Below, piece after piece: positions 37,598 through 45,903 of a stretch of 64,000 nt of DNA; position 1 is the stretch's first letter; the number at the start of each line of letters is the position of its first letter. The position numbers and the translations under genes were made by a program. The notes under the pieces are model-generated. The model had not been told where the DNA came from, made no database searches, and saw only the letters and a list, made by a program, of their open reading frames with translations. Origin of the DNA: a bacterium (GTDB taxonomy: Bacteria; Pseudomonadota; Gammaproteobacteria; UBA6186; Azoamicaceae); NCBI GenBank assembly GCA_027364575.1, contig DAHXPC010000009.1, forward strand, positions 28,902 to 92,901, given 5' to 3'.

Positions 37598-40500
37598 ATG
37601 GAAAAAGTATTAACACGCACTGAAAATGATATTTCATTATCAATTGAGGAGTATGAACAAATAATTTATAAATGGAATGATACAGATAAAGCTTGTTTAT
37701 ATGATAAGACTACGCATGAGATGTTTGAGGAGCAAGTAGAAAGAACACCAGATAACATAGCCATTATATATGAAAATACAAGTTTAACCTACAGAGAACT
37801 TAACGAAAAGGCAAATAGGTTGGGAAACTATTTGCAGAAAAATTACACTATCCATCCAGACACGTTGATAGCACTATGTTTAGACCGAAGTGAAAATATG
37901 CTTATCGCAATATTTGCGGTATTAAAAGCTGGGGGCGCTTTCGTCCCTATAAATCCAGAATATCCTGATGCGAGGATCCAGTATATCCTAGAAGATACGC
38001 AGACTAATTTAGTTTTAACTAATGATTTACATAAGCAGAGATTAGAAGAAATAAATACACTTATTGCCAACAACTTGACTGGTTTAGCCAGTATACAAGT
38101 AAGTCAACCAGTAGAGATGTTGGTGCTAGACAATATAGCATTACAAGCGCACTTATTATTAGAGTCTAAAGTAAATTTAGAGAAAACATCTACGAAAAGT
38201 ATTAACTTGCTTTACGTGATATATACCTCAGGGACAACTGGCAAGCCTAAGGGGGTGATGATAGAGCATCGTTCATATGTTGCTACTATAGAGTGTATGA
38301 GAGATCTTTATTTCTCAGATAAACAACCAATCAGTACCTACAATATGACTAATTATGCATTTGATATGGTCGGTCCAGAGTATGGGTTACCCTTATTTAC
38401 GGGTGGAACGATAGTTATAGGGACTAATGATTTCAATGCTTTAGACTGCTCAAACTATGATTTTATCCAGATAACGCCGACGCTATGTGATTTAAAATTG
38501 GATCTTTTGATGAATACAGAAGATACGAAATTATTGATTGGTGCAGAAAGTTTAAGTCATGATTTGTTAGCTAAAATATTGAACAAATCCATTAATGTAG
38601 TCCACCTCTATGGGCCGACAGAAACCACCATATGGTCTACTTCACAATATTATTCTTGGAAAGAAGATAGACATTCTTTCTCCGTTATTTTAGGTAAACC
38701 ATTTGATAACGAAAAAGTTTATGTGCTTGATACTAATCTAAGCCTTTTACCGATAGGAACAGTCGGAGAGTTATATATAGGTGGCATAGGGTTAGCCAGA
38801 GGCTATTTAAATAAACCAGGGCTTACAGCTGAGAGATTTATCTCTAACCCATTTCAAACGATGGAAGAGAAGGCTAAGAACAAAAATAACAGACTCTATA
38901 AAACTGGAGATTTGGTCAAGTGGTTACCAAATGGTAATTTAGAATATATAGGCCGGGAGGATTTTCAGGTTAAGATCAGAGGCTACAGGATAGAACTAGG
39001 GGAGATAGAAACTGTTCTCTCAGGTTATGAAGGAATAAAGCGGAGCGTTGTACTTGCCAAAGATCGCTTAAGTAGCGGTGGAGCGCCTACGGGCCATAAA
39101 TATTTGGTGGGCTATTATGTTGCCACCACTCCGTTAGATGAAACAAAAGTTTCAAGTTACTTACAAAGTCGTTTACCAGAATATATGATACCCAATATTC
39201 TCATCCATTTATATGCATTACCTCAGACGATCAATGGTAAATTAGATAGAAAAGCTTTGCCTGAGCCAGAATTTACAAATAGTGATGTCTATATGGCACC
39301 TAGAAACACACTAGAGACGCAATTGCGTGATATTTGGGCGGAAGTGCTGAGTTTACCTAAAGACAAAGTGGGTCTCCGGGACGACTTTTTTAGATCGGGT
39401 GGCGATAGTATTTTAGCAATACGGTTGGTTGGGAAAATAAATAAGCACTTGAATGTACAACTCAAAGCAAGGGATATATTTGAATTAAAGTGCATATTAA
39501 ATTTAGCAGGAGTGGTTGCTTCTACCCATAATGATGCTCAAGAGAACACATCCTATGTGCCTTTTTGCTTGGTAAACATGGAAGAGCATAAGAATATTGT
39601 CCCCGATATTAGTTTAATAGAAGATATTTATCCTGCGAGTTATTTGCAGGTAGAAATGCTGCAGGGATCTAAGTTGGATAAAAAGGGCGCGTATCGTCTT
39701 GTATCCAATTATTCTGTGAATGCTCGGTTTGATAAGAATAAGTTATTGTCTATTCTTAAAAAGCTATTTAATAAGCATGAATTATTAAGGGCAGCGTTCA
39801 TTTTAGGTGCTGATAATCAATGGAAAGTTGTCGTATTTAAATCTGTTGAGATAGATTGTCAAATTTTTAGCTGTGAAAGTAGTCGGAAGTTAATCGAGCT
39901 TGAAAAGTTAAATGATTATGATTGTGCTAAACCCAGCCTGTTTAGAGTAAGGGTTAATGTTCTAGATGATAATAGATTTGATCTTATCCTGTCATTTCAT
40001 CATGCTATTGAAGATGGTTGGAGTATGGCGTCTTTCATAAACGAGTTTGGGCATGCCTATATCAATAATAAACCCGTTGAAGAAATTCTAGAGCTGAGAT
40101 ATGGAGAATTTATCCAGAATGAATTGGCTGAAATAAAAAATAAACAGAGTATTGATTTTTGGAGGCAGTATTTAGATGGTTTGAATTTGACGAAAGCCAG
40201 TTGGAAATTTGTTAAAGAAACATCTGAGGATGGTTTATATAATACATATCTTAGCTTAAGTGCCGAGCAAGTTGTCTTAATTCATAAAATATCTAGAGAA
40301 TTAAAGATGAGTGTGGATAATATATTTTTGCTCGCTTATTTAAATATCTTATCAGATTTCACGAATAATTCTGATGTTACTGTTGGATTGGTTGTCAATA
40401 ATAGATTGGAAAAAGAAGGTGGAGACAAATTATTTGGTCTGTTTTTAAATATTATTCCTTTTAGATTTGATTGTAATCATCAAGAAGACGTTTCAAAGGA

Positions 40501-40846
40501 TCTGTTAGATATATTTAATAATAAACTTGAACTGCAAAAATATAAACAATTACCCTATGGCTATATAAAGTCATTGCTCAAGCATGAATTATATGATTTT
40601 GTATTTAATTTTGTAAATTTGCATATTTTAAATCAACAAGTAGAGGGCATACAATCCATTGATGGCTATGAAAGAACGCATATTCCATTTTCCTTAACCG
40701 TCGTTCAAAAAGGGGACTATGCATTCATATTACATATCTGTGCGCAAGATAGTTATATTAGTAAGGATCTTTTAGATTACTTTACCTCGTGCTATGAGAA
40801 GTGCCTAGTTGCCATGATTAATTCTGAATATACAGAAAAATTTTAA
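37598..40846 (+). CDS. NRPS 3: stand-alone A-T-C protein
   Basis: The 1082-residue protein starts with the end of a C-A linker (SIEEYEQIIYKWND). It has one A domain (~35-580; YTSGTTGKPKG and YGPTETT cores), a carrier domain (SGGDSILAI, Ser ~606) and a C-terminal C domain with intact HHAIEDGW. Pocket residues read DMPQLGLIW, which I cannot assign. The C domain ends without any further module. Because NRPS 1 begins with an A domain and no C domain, this protein could load the first residue and pass it to module 1 by protein-protein docking. It lies 129 bases after the repeat protein with its own AAAGGA ribosome site. Its codon use looks more AT-rich than that of NRPS 1, so it may have been acquired separately. 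Confidence 0.93.
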   Translation: MEKVLTRTENDISLSIEEYEQIIYKWNDTDKACLYDKTTHEMFEEQVERTPDNIAIIYENTSLTYRELNEKANRLGNYLQKNYTIHPDTLIALCLDRSENMLIAIFAVLKAGGAFVPINPEYPDARIQYILEDTQTNLVLTNDLHKQRLEEINTLIANNLTGLASIQVSQPVEMLVLDNIALQAHLLLESKVNLEKTSTKSINLLYVIYTSGTTGKPKGVMIEHRSYVATIECMRDLYFSDKQPISTYNMTNYAFDMVGPEYGLPLFTGGTIVIGTNDFNALDCSNYDFIQITPTLCDLKLDLLMNTEDTKLLIGAESLSHDLLAKILNKSINVVHLYGPTETTIWSTSQYYSWKEDRHSFSVILGKPFDNEKVYVLDTNLSLLPIGTVGELYIGGIGLARGYLNKPGLTAERFISNPFQTMEEKAKNKNNRLYKTGDLVKWLPNGNLEYIGREDFQVKIRGYRIELGEIETVLSGYEGIKRSVVLAKDRLSSGGAPTGHKYLVGYYVATTPLDETKVSSYLQSRLPEYMIPNILIHLYALPQTINGKLDRKALPEPEFTNSDVYMAPRNTLETQLRDIWAEVLSLPKDKVGLRDDFFRSGGDSILAIRLVGKINKHLNVQLKARDIFELKCILNLAGVVASTHNDAQENTSYVPFCLVNMEEHKNIVPDISLIEDIYPASYLQVEMLQGSKLDKKGAYRLVSNYSVNARFDKNKLLSILKKLFNKHELLRAAFILGADNQWKVVVFKSVEIDCQIFSCESSRKLIELEKLNDYDCAKPSLFRVRVNVLDDNRFDLILSFHHAIEDGWSMASFINEFGHAYINNKPVEEILELRYGEFIQNELAEIKNKQSIDFWRQYLDGLNLTKASWKFVKETSEDGLYNTYLSLSAEQVVLIHKISRELKMSVDNIFLLAYLNILSDFTNNSDVTVGLVVNNRLEKEGGDKLFGLFLNIIPFRFDCNHQEDVSKDLLDIFNNKLELQKYKQLPYGYIKSLLKHELYDFVFNFVNLHILNQQVEGIQSIDGYERTHIPFSLTVVQKGDYAFILHICAQDSYISKDLLDYFTSCYEKCLVAMINSEYTEKF

Positions 40847-40853
40847 CTTGAAT

Positions 40854-40880
40854 TCCCGGTGGCTTGCCACTCTGGGTTTT
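40854..40880 (+). terminator. Possible weak terminator after NRPS 3
   Basis: GTGGC (40859-40863) and GCCAC (40866-40870) can pair, extended by CCC/GGG across an internal loop, and four T residues follow. The tight two-base loop and short T-run make this a weak candidate. It would end the NRPS transcript before panD, which has its own ribosome site. Confidence 0.3.
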
Positions 40881-41123
40881 CAAATGAAATGGGTTTACCA
40901 CACAGAATGCCTTGCAGGAACACATGAGCTTCATCCCTCAAGATCCTGCATTGCCCATAGAAAAATCCTGGAAAATATTTGATATGGCAAAACGGGCGCT
41001 ACTGATAAAGAGGTAGCCTAACAGGTTAGTTCCTTTTCGTTCATCTAAATCTTTAAAGACTTGCTTACCTATCACAAACCCTATAAAATGCAAGTGTTTT
41101 CGGTAAATGTTAAGGAGCAACAC

Positions 41124-41522
41124 ATGAAAAGACTATTTCTTATGTCTAAATTGCATAACGCTAAAATAACTGGGGCAAATTTACGACAAGAAGGTTCTTT
41201 TGAAATCGATCGAGAGCTTATGGAGGCTGCAGATATTTTAGTTAATGAACAGCTACATATTTATAATATTGATACCGGGGCACAATTTTCAACTTATGTT
41301 TATCCTGCCGCCTACGGTTCACGCGTAATATCGATAAGCGGAGCCTGTGCACATTTGGCGTCTCCAGGAGATAGGGTAATCTTATCTACTTATGGTCAAT
41401 TCGATAGAGAAGAATATAGAGCATTTAATCCAAAAATATTACTATTGGACGAACATAATAATTTCACAATGCAAAGTAAAAGGCGCTTAATCGAGTCACC
41501 TGCTGCGGAAGGTGTTACCTAA
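41124..41522 (+). CDS. panD: Divergent aspartate 1-decarboxylase (PanD family)
   Basis: PanD is a small pyruvoyl enzyme that turns aspartate into beta-alanine. Numbered from the ATG at 41124 (132 residues), the self-cleavage pair Gly24-Ser25 falls in EGSF. Lys9, His11, Thr57 and Tyr58 are conserved at the same positions as in the E. coli enzyme. An upstream ATG at 41061 lacks a ribosome site, while AAGGAG precedes 41124. Several pocket residues differ from E. coli: Tyr22 is Gln, Trp47 is Tyr, Arg54 is Gln and Asn72 is Ser. Arg54 is described as contacting the substrate carboxylate. It follows NRPS 3 directly, and A1 of NRPS 1 has a beta-alanine-like pocket. I infer a dedicated supplier of beta-alanine or a related amine, rather than, or besides, a pantothenate gene. 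Confidence 0.85.
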   Translation: MKRLFLMSKLHNAKITGANLRQEGSFEIDRELMEAADILVNEQLHIYNIDTGAQFSTYVYPAAYGSRVISISGACAHLASPGDRVILSTYGQFDREEYRAFNPKILLLDEHNNFTMQSKRRLIESPAAEGVT

Positions 41523-41540
41523 TCAATTATTGTTTATGAC

Positions 41541-41562
41541 ATTTTAGCATCTATTGAGATAG
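41541..41562. repeat. Left copy of 22-bp direct repeat flanking the transposon scar
   Basis: ATTTTAGCATCTATTGAGATAG recurs with one mismatch at 42507-42528. The two copies bracket all the transposase fragments between panD and phhB. They could be remnants of the same element end or a duplication made during rearrangement. Confidence 0.6.
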
Positions 41563-41678
41563 GTTAATGAGTAGGCCCTGAAAAAATGGTTTTAGCCAGA
41601 AAACTCCTAGTATTTTTTTAAGAAATAGGGCTAAAATATTGCACGGTTTTTATTAATTTTAATAGGAATCTTGCAATT

Positions 41679-41915
41679 ATGATTACTAAAACTCCTGGCA
41701 AAAACACTGGCAACAGTATTAAATTGGATGCTCTGCTCGATAAAAATCATGGTCTTTATCGGCTCGCCAATATTTTAAATTGGGATTATCTCTCAGAAAA
41801 TTTTGGCCAATTTTATAACGAAGCAATGGGGAGACCTAGCATCCCTATCAGAAGTGTAGACACAACCGTTAGCAACTTTACTGGATGGGAAGAAAATCTG
41901 GCAGGAGAAGGTTGA
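41679..41915 (+). pseudogene. IS5-type transposase, N-terminal fragment
   Basis: The first 55 or so residues (LDALLDKNHGLYRLANILNW, then FGQFYNEAMGRPSIPIR) match the N-terminal DUF772-like domain of IS5-group transposases. The frame then leaves the family and stops inside the first 80-bp repeat unit. The catalytic DDE domain is absent. This is an inactive remnant. Confidence 0.75.
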
Positions 41916-42068
41916 CAGTCTCAACTTAAACTGACAGTAAAGCGCAGCCAAAAATGGGTAGCTGTCACAGAAAGTCTGAATTACTACAAGGTTGACAGTC
42001 TCAACTTAAGCTGACAGTAAACAGCAGCCAAAAATGGGTAACTGTCACAGGAAGTCTGAATTACTACA
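41911..42068. repeat. Tandem duplication, 80-bp period, two copies
   Basis: Unit 1 (41911-41988) and unit 2 (41991-42068) both run from GTTGACAGTCTCAACTTAA to GTCTGAATTACTACA, with about five differences. Within each unit TGACAG is followed some 25 bases later by CTGTCA, and GTTGA by TCAAC, so each unit can fold into a hairpin. The units lie between two unrelated transposase remnants. Confidence 0.85.
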
Positions 42069-42159
42069 CTTTAAGAAATATTTTTCGTAAACTATCCCTA
42101 AGCACCTATGAAATAGGAGGGTTAAGGATGAAAACCAAAAACATCAGCTTTAAAAACAA

Positions 42160-42402
42160 TTTTCTGCACCAGGCCTATTAAAATTAAGTCGTGAAGCCTT
42201 TAGGAGAATACCCGAGCCACTAGAGGCACCATCCCCTTTCCCTTTACCCGATTGTTTAACCAGTGGTTTGGCATTATTTGGCTTAAAATATCCTTCATTG
42301 CTTCAATTTGATAAAGATTCTAGATCAGATGAGATGATCAAAAGCAATTTGCAAAACTGGTTGGAAACGCTCGGATATAGAAAATTTAGCTGTGCAGCAT
42401 AA
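42160..42402 (+). pseudogene. Degenerate transposase N-terminal fragment (ISNCY-like)
   Basis: A frame reads FSAPGLLKLSREAF, then PLPDCLTSGLALFGLKYPS and LLQFDKDSRSDEM. This resembles the N terminus of transposases that begin with a conserved DCLMSGLA-F-LKYPSLLQFD block. A likely start ATG at 42128 is in another frame (MKTKNISFKNNF), so a frameshift separates the first dozen residues. A stop ends it at 42402, well before any catalytic domain. Confidence 0.6.
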
Positions 42403-42741
42403 ACGACCTATTGATCATATCAAAAAACATTTCTGATTGTTAAAAACCAGATAGCGTTTTTATGCCATTTGTAAGGCAGCAGGGTCTGTTTTTGATCCAT
42501 GCCGAAATTTTAGCATGTATTGAGATAGATGAATTATTCATCTGGAAAGCTTGGGATGCCTATGTGCCGACTTAAAATCGGCACCCCTTAGCCTATCTTG
42601 GCCGCCAGCGACTCGCACCTTTAGTATGTCGGAGCGGTCAATTTACATTATTTGGCCGTTTGTCTTATATCTGGTGTTGCGCTAGAGGTTTGAATTCGTC
42701 TGTCTATAAAATGGTAGATGTCGAAGCAGAGCAATTGAATA
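42403..42741. other. Non-coding stretch with a short perfect hairpin
   Basis: No gene is visible here. The stretch holds the right copy of the 22-bp repeat (42507-42528) and a perfect 7-bp hairpin: GTGCCGA at 42564-42570 and TCGGCAC at 42578-42584, with loop CTTAAAA. C residues rather than T residues follow the hairpin, so it is not a standard terminator on this strand. Confidence 0.5.
42507..42528. repeat. Right copy of 22-bp direct repeat
   Basis: This copy reads ATTTTAGCATGTATTGAGATAG and differs at one base from the copy at 41541-41562. The two lie 966 bases apart, either side of the transposase fragments and the 80-bp repeats. Confidence 0.6.
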
Positions 42742-43098
42742 TTAGAGCTCTAGTAATTTTTCGATCTTGGCTGCACAAATAAAGTCATTTTCAGACAAAG
42801 CATTCATTGCGTGGGTTTTATAATAAACATTGCAATAATTGTAACCAATCTTTAAATCTGGATGATGATTTTCTTTGTGAGAAATAAAAGCGATCGCATT
42901 CACAAAAGCAATAGTTTGATAGTGGTCATTAAAAGAAAACTTTCTGAAGATGAATTTTTGTTCCTTTTCATCGAGTTGCCACTTTGGGATTTCCTTCAAA
43001 GCGTTTTCTATTTGTATTTTCTCTAAAGGCAGGGCTTCCCCTTCACAAGGCTTGCAGGATTTTTGCGAAAAATTACAAACTTCTTCATTTTGTTTCAA
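42742..43098 (-). CDS. phhB: Pterin-4a-carbinolamine dehydratase
   Basis: This enzyme recycles the pterin cofactor by dehydrating 4a-hydroxytetrahydrobiopterin. The family core is visible: FNDHYQTIAFVNAIAF, then HKENHHPDLKIGYN with the catalytic histidine cluster, and a late LSENDFICAAKIE helix. An N-terminal CEGEALPL block is also typical. A TTG at 43098 with AAGGAAT eight bases upstream gives about 118 residues, the usual family length. The upstream ATG at 43155 adds 19 residues with no recognisable features. No phenylalanine hydroxylase gene is present in the window. Confidence 0.85.
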   Translation of the reverse strand: MKQNEEVCNFSQKSCKPCEGEALPLEKIQIENALKEIPKWQLDEKEQKFIFRKFSFNDHYQTIAFVNAIAFISHKENHHPDLKIGYNYCNVYYKTHAMNALSENDFICAAKIEKLLEL

Positions 43099-43241
43099 TT
43101 TTGATATTCCTTGTGACGAACACTGCTTTGCAATCGATAAAAGGAAGTCTACCATTCAGCATGGAAATTTTCAACGAGCAAATGAAGACTAAATATCATC
43201 TATTGGCATGGTTCGGTAGCACGATTATAAAGTATAGATGG

Positions 43242-43748
43242 CTAAATTTTGGCTATAAATCTCCAGGGTTTATCCACGGCGACTTTAATGCCAATTCTCG
43301 GGGTTGTATTAAATTGCAGACTGTGATTGATACAGCCTACATATAATTCACTGCTGGTTGCTAGATCGATTCCATAGTGTGCTTTTGTAATGCCGAGGTG
43401 GCGACAAATTTTTCCAGGACCATCTAAATGCGTGCCTGTTTTATCCAATAATTTCAAGCCTCGAATTAAAACGCCTGCTGGAAATCCTTCTTTTTCCGTA
43501 ATAATATTGAGGCAATGGTACATACCATAAATTAAATATACATAAGAAAAGCCCGCCTTGCCAAACATGATTTTGGTGCGAGGCGTTTCGCCTCTATAAG
43601 CGTGAGAGGCAGGATCATCAAAGCCTATATACGCTTCTGTTTCCGTGATAATGCCTTGGTGATTTTTAAACACTAATACCTTGCCTAATAGTTCTTCTGC
43701 TACCAATAAAGTTGGGCGATTAAAAAAGGCACGCTTCAATTTTTTCAT
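43242..43748 (-). CDS. 3-methyladenine DNA glycosylase (AAG/MPG family)
   Basis: The protein removes alkylated purines from DNA. Conserved blocks are LLGKVLV, ITETEAYIG with the catalytic Glu, DPASHAYRG, IYGMYHCLNI and DGPGKICRHLGI. The ATG at 43748 starts the family homology (MKKLKRAFF) and gives 168 residues. The longer frame to 43877 adds 43 residues that read like non-coding sequence. It lies 86 bases downstream of the Icm-like gene's divergent start region and reads away from it. Confidence 0.92.
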   Translation of the reverse strand: MKKLKRAFFNRPTLLVAEELLGKVLVFKNHQGIITETEAYIGFDDPASHAYRGETPRTKIMFGKAGFSYVYLIYGMYHCLNIITEKEGFPAGVLIRGLKLLDKTGTHLDGPGKICRHLGITKAHYGIDLATSSELYVGCINHSLQFNTTPRIGIKVAVDKPWRFIAKI

Positions 43749-43956
43749 AATCTTTAGTGTAACAAAAAAGGGTAACAAAATTTTGTAAAGTCTTACAGGA
43801 TGACTGTATATGAAAACAGCAGCATAAGGGGGCCGTGGGATATATTGCGCCCTGATTTGCTTCAACCACAGCTCCATTCTGTACAGTTACCTGATATAAT
43901 TGTCGTTACCGTAGAGGATTTATACCTTGTAGGGCGGAATAGATAGAGGATTTGGC

Positions 43957-44391
43957 GTGATAATAAATGTAAACCGTTATCGAGTAGCGAGTATTTTAGG
44001 ACTTATACCTTTCTTAGGGGCAGAAACTGTGCTTGCAGCAGAAACCCGCACGGTGGGTGATGTGGCCGATAAATTAATTGTGGGGACGGATTTTCTAACC
44101 CATTTTATGCATTTTGCCTGTATTATCGTTGGGATAATCTTATTGATTATGGCGCTGTCTTTTTACAAAGCGCATCGAGACAATCCAAAATTTATTCCGA
44201 TTGAAAGACCCATCATCTATTTTTTCTTAGGACTGATTTTAATCGCCTTACCCTATTTGGGACAAATATTTGGTGTGGTCACGGGAAGCCCTCAGGATTT
44301 GCATAAGCGAGAATTTATGGCGCCCAACCCTAATCAACCGATGGATGATGTAGATGCACCAATAGAGTGGGGCGAAGATTATGATCACTAA
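43957..44391 (+). CDS. Small membrane protein resembling IcmD/DotP (type IVB secretion)
   Basis: The 144-residue protein has a signal-like N terminus ending near AETVLAAE. It has two transmembrane segments (about 47-68 and 85-106) joined by a short loop, SFYKAHRDNPKFIPIERPI. That loop resembles the FKAHKDNPxxIPxxxPI loop of IcmD/DotP and related small Dot/Icm inner-membrane proteins. A negatively charged tail follows. It starts with GTG, with AGAGGA six bases upstream. No other Dot/Icm gene lies near, so this is either an orphan homologue or a look-alike. The resemblance is from memory of short sequences. Confidence 0.55.
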   Translation: MIINVNRYRVASILGLIPFLGAETVLAAETRTVGDVADKLIVGTDFLTHFMHFACIIVGIILLIMALSFYKAHRDNPKFIPIERPIIYFFLGLILIALPYLGQIFGVVTGSPQDLHKREFMAPNPNQPMDDVDAPIEWGEDYDH

Positions 44392-44412
44392 CTTTTCTGA
44401 ATAAAGAATCGA

Positions 44413-45903
44413 TTATAATTTTAGATCCCGTTGCTGCTCTTCGATTTCTTTTATTGCTTCCCGGCGATCGTTAATCTTTTGGCTTTCCATAGGATGGTGC
44501 TCTGCATATTCTAGGGCCAGATCTAACTGTTTGTATGCTTCTTTAAATTCGCCTTTTGCAAAATGCCATTCGGCTTGTGAATGGTGCAGCTTTATTGGCT
44601 GTTGGCTCATGCTATAAGCATGGGCTAGCATTTGATGAATAGCCGGATCGGTAAAATGTACTTTTCTATAAGGCAATAATAACTTTATCACTTGTTGAGC
44701 TTGTTTTTGTTGTAAGAGTAAGGTCGCATATTGTAAACGAATCGCATAATTTTTAGGCTTAGCTTCCAATAACTGCTTGATACGAAGCAAAGCAGGCGCC
44801 ATGTGTCCAGTTTTTGCTTCTGCATCTACCACACTCAGATCAATGATCCATTCTTCGGGATAACGTGCATTTAAGTCCCGCAAAATAGGAAGGGCTTCTT
44901 GTGGCTGTCTGTTATTCATTAAAGCAAGCGCATAGGCATATTGAGCGGCAGCTTTGTTTTGATATCGATCTGAGATTAAATTTTCTTTCAGGCGATTCAG
45001 TTTTTTATGTGCATTTTCTTCCTTTTCGATTTCGAGTCGTGCACGGACGAAATGAAAAAAAAGGCTATCGGGGATCTGTCGATACGCCAAACTTGCCGCC
45101 CGATTTTGTGCATCGGCAATTCGTGAGTCAAACATGGGGTGGGTGAGCAAATATTCCGGTGGCATTTCTTGGTATATAGAATGCTGTTTCATGCGTTGAA
45201 AAACAGAAGCCATGGCAGAGGGATCAAATTGCGTTCGTGCCAGCAGTTGGATCCCAATGCGATCGGCTTCTTGTTCGTGATCCCGTGTATAGTTGATCAC
45301 TTGTTGCACATGCCCTGCCATCGCGGCGGTTGCTAAATGCGCAGCGGCTTCTGGAGACCCTAATGCACCAATCGCGATGGCTGCCAGTATTTCCGCATAC
45401 GTCAACGGCATCATTTTTTGGTTATGTTGCAACATGCGCGTCAAATGCCGTTGCGTAATGTGTGCGGTTTCGTGTGCAAGAACAGCCGCTAATTCACTTT
45501 CATTATCTACGGCAAGGATTAAGCCACTGTGTACGGCAACATGGCTGCCAAAAAACGCAAAAGCATTGAATTCAGAGGAATTGACCCCAAAAAAATCGAG
45601 CGTAAAATTGGGTATTCGAGTTTCCGTGCTAAATTTCGCGGCAAGATTTTTTAGGTATTCGTTAACGACCGCGTCACTTATAAAAAAACCACTGCCATGA
45701 ATTTTTTGCATAATCATATTGCCGATGACTTGCTCAGAGTGCGCGTCTAGCCGGCTGCTCATGGAAGCCTCTCCTAGCTGCGGAAAATTGGTTTCAAACG
45801 CTTGTGCTGTGTGCACGGAGAAAATTAAGGCCCATAAAGATAATATTCCGGATAGTATGCTTATACGATTGACAGAGTGACTGGATTTAAATAAGGATTT
45901 CAT
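44413..45903 (-). CDS. bepA: Periplasmic M48 metalloprotease/chaperone BepA
   Basis: BepA assembles or degrades outer-membrane proteins such as LptD. The protein has a signal peptide (cleavage near HTAQA), an M48 zinc protease domain with HETAH at 144-148 and a downstream EQEADRIG supplying the third ligand near residue 210. A C-terminal TPR region covers about 280-490. The length (496) agrees with E. coli BepA. The ATG lies 17 bases inside the end of hpnE, so it is the last gene of a coupled leftward unit. Confidence 0.9.
   Translation of the reverse strand: MKSLFKSSHSVNRISILSGILSLWALIFSVHTAQAFETNFPQLGEASMSSRLDAHSEQVIGNMIMQKIHGSGFFISDAVVNEYLKNLAAKFSTETRIPNFTLDFFGVNSSEFNAFAFFGSHVAVHSGLILAVDNESELAAVLAHETAHITQRHLTRMLQHNQKMMPLTYAEILAAIAIGALGSPEAAAHLATAAMAGHVQQVINYTRDHEQEADRIGIQLLARTQFDPSAMASVFQRMKQHSIYQEMPPEYLLTHPMFDSRIADAQNRAASLAYRQIPDSLFFHFVRARLEIEKEENAHKKLNRLKENLISDRYQNKAAAQYAYALALMNNRQPQEALPILRDLNARYPEEWIIDLSVVDAEAKTGHMAPALLRIKQLLEAKPKNYAIRLQYATLLLQQKQAQQVIKLLLPYRKVHFTDPAIHQMLAHAYSMSQQPIKLHHSQAEWHFAKGEFKEAYKQLDLALEYAEHHPMESQKINDRREAIKEIEEQQRDLKL

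Noticed and set aside
41911..42068. A CRISPR array
   Set aside because: There are only two units of 80 bp with no variable spacers, and no cas genes are present in the window.
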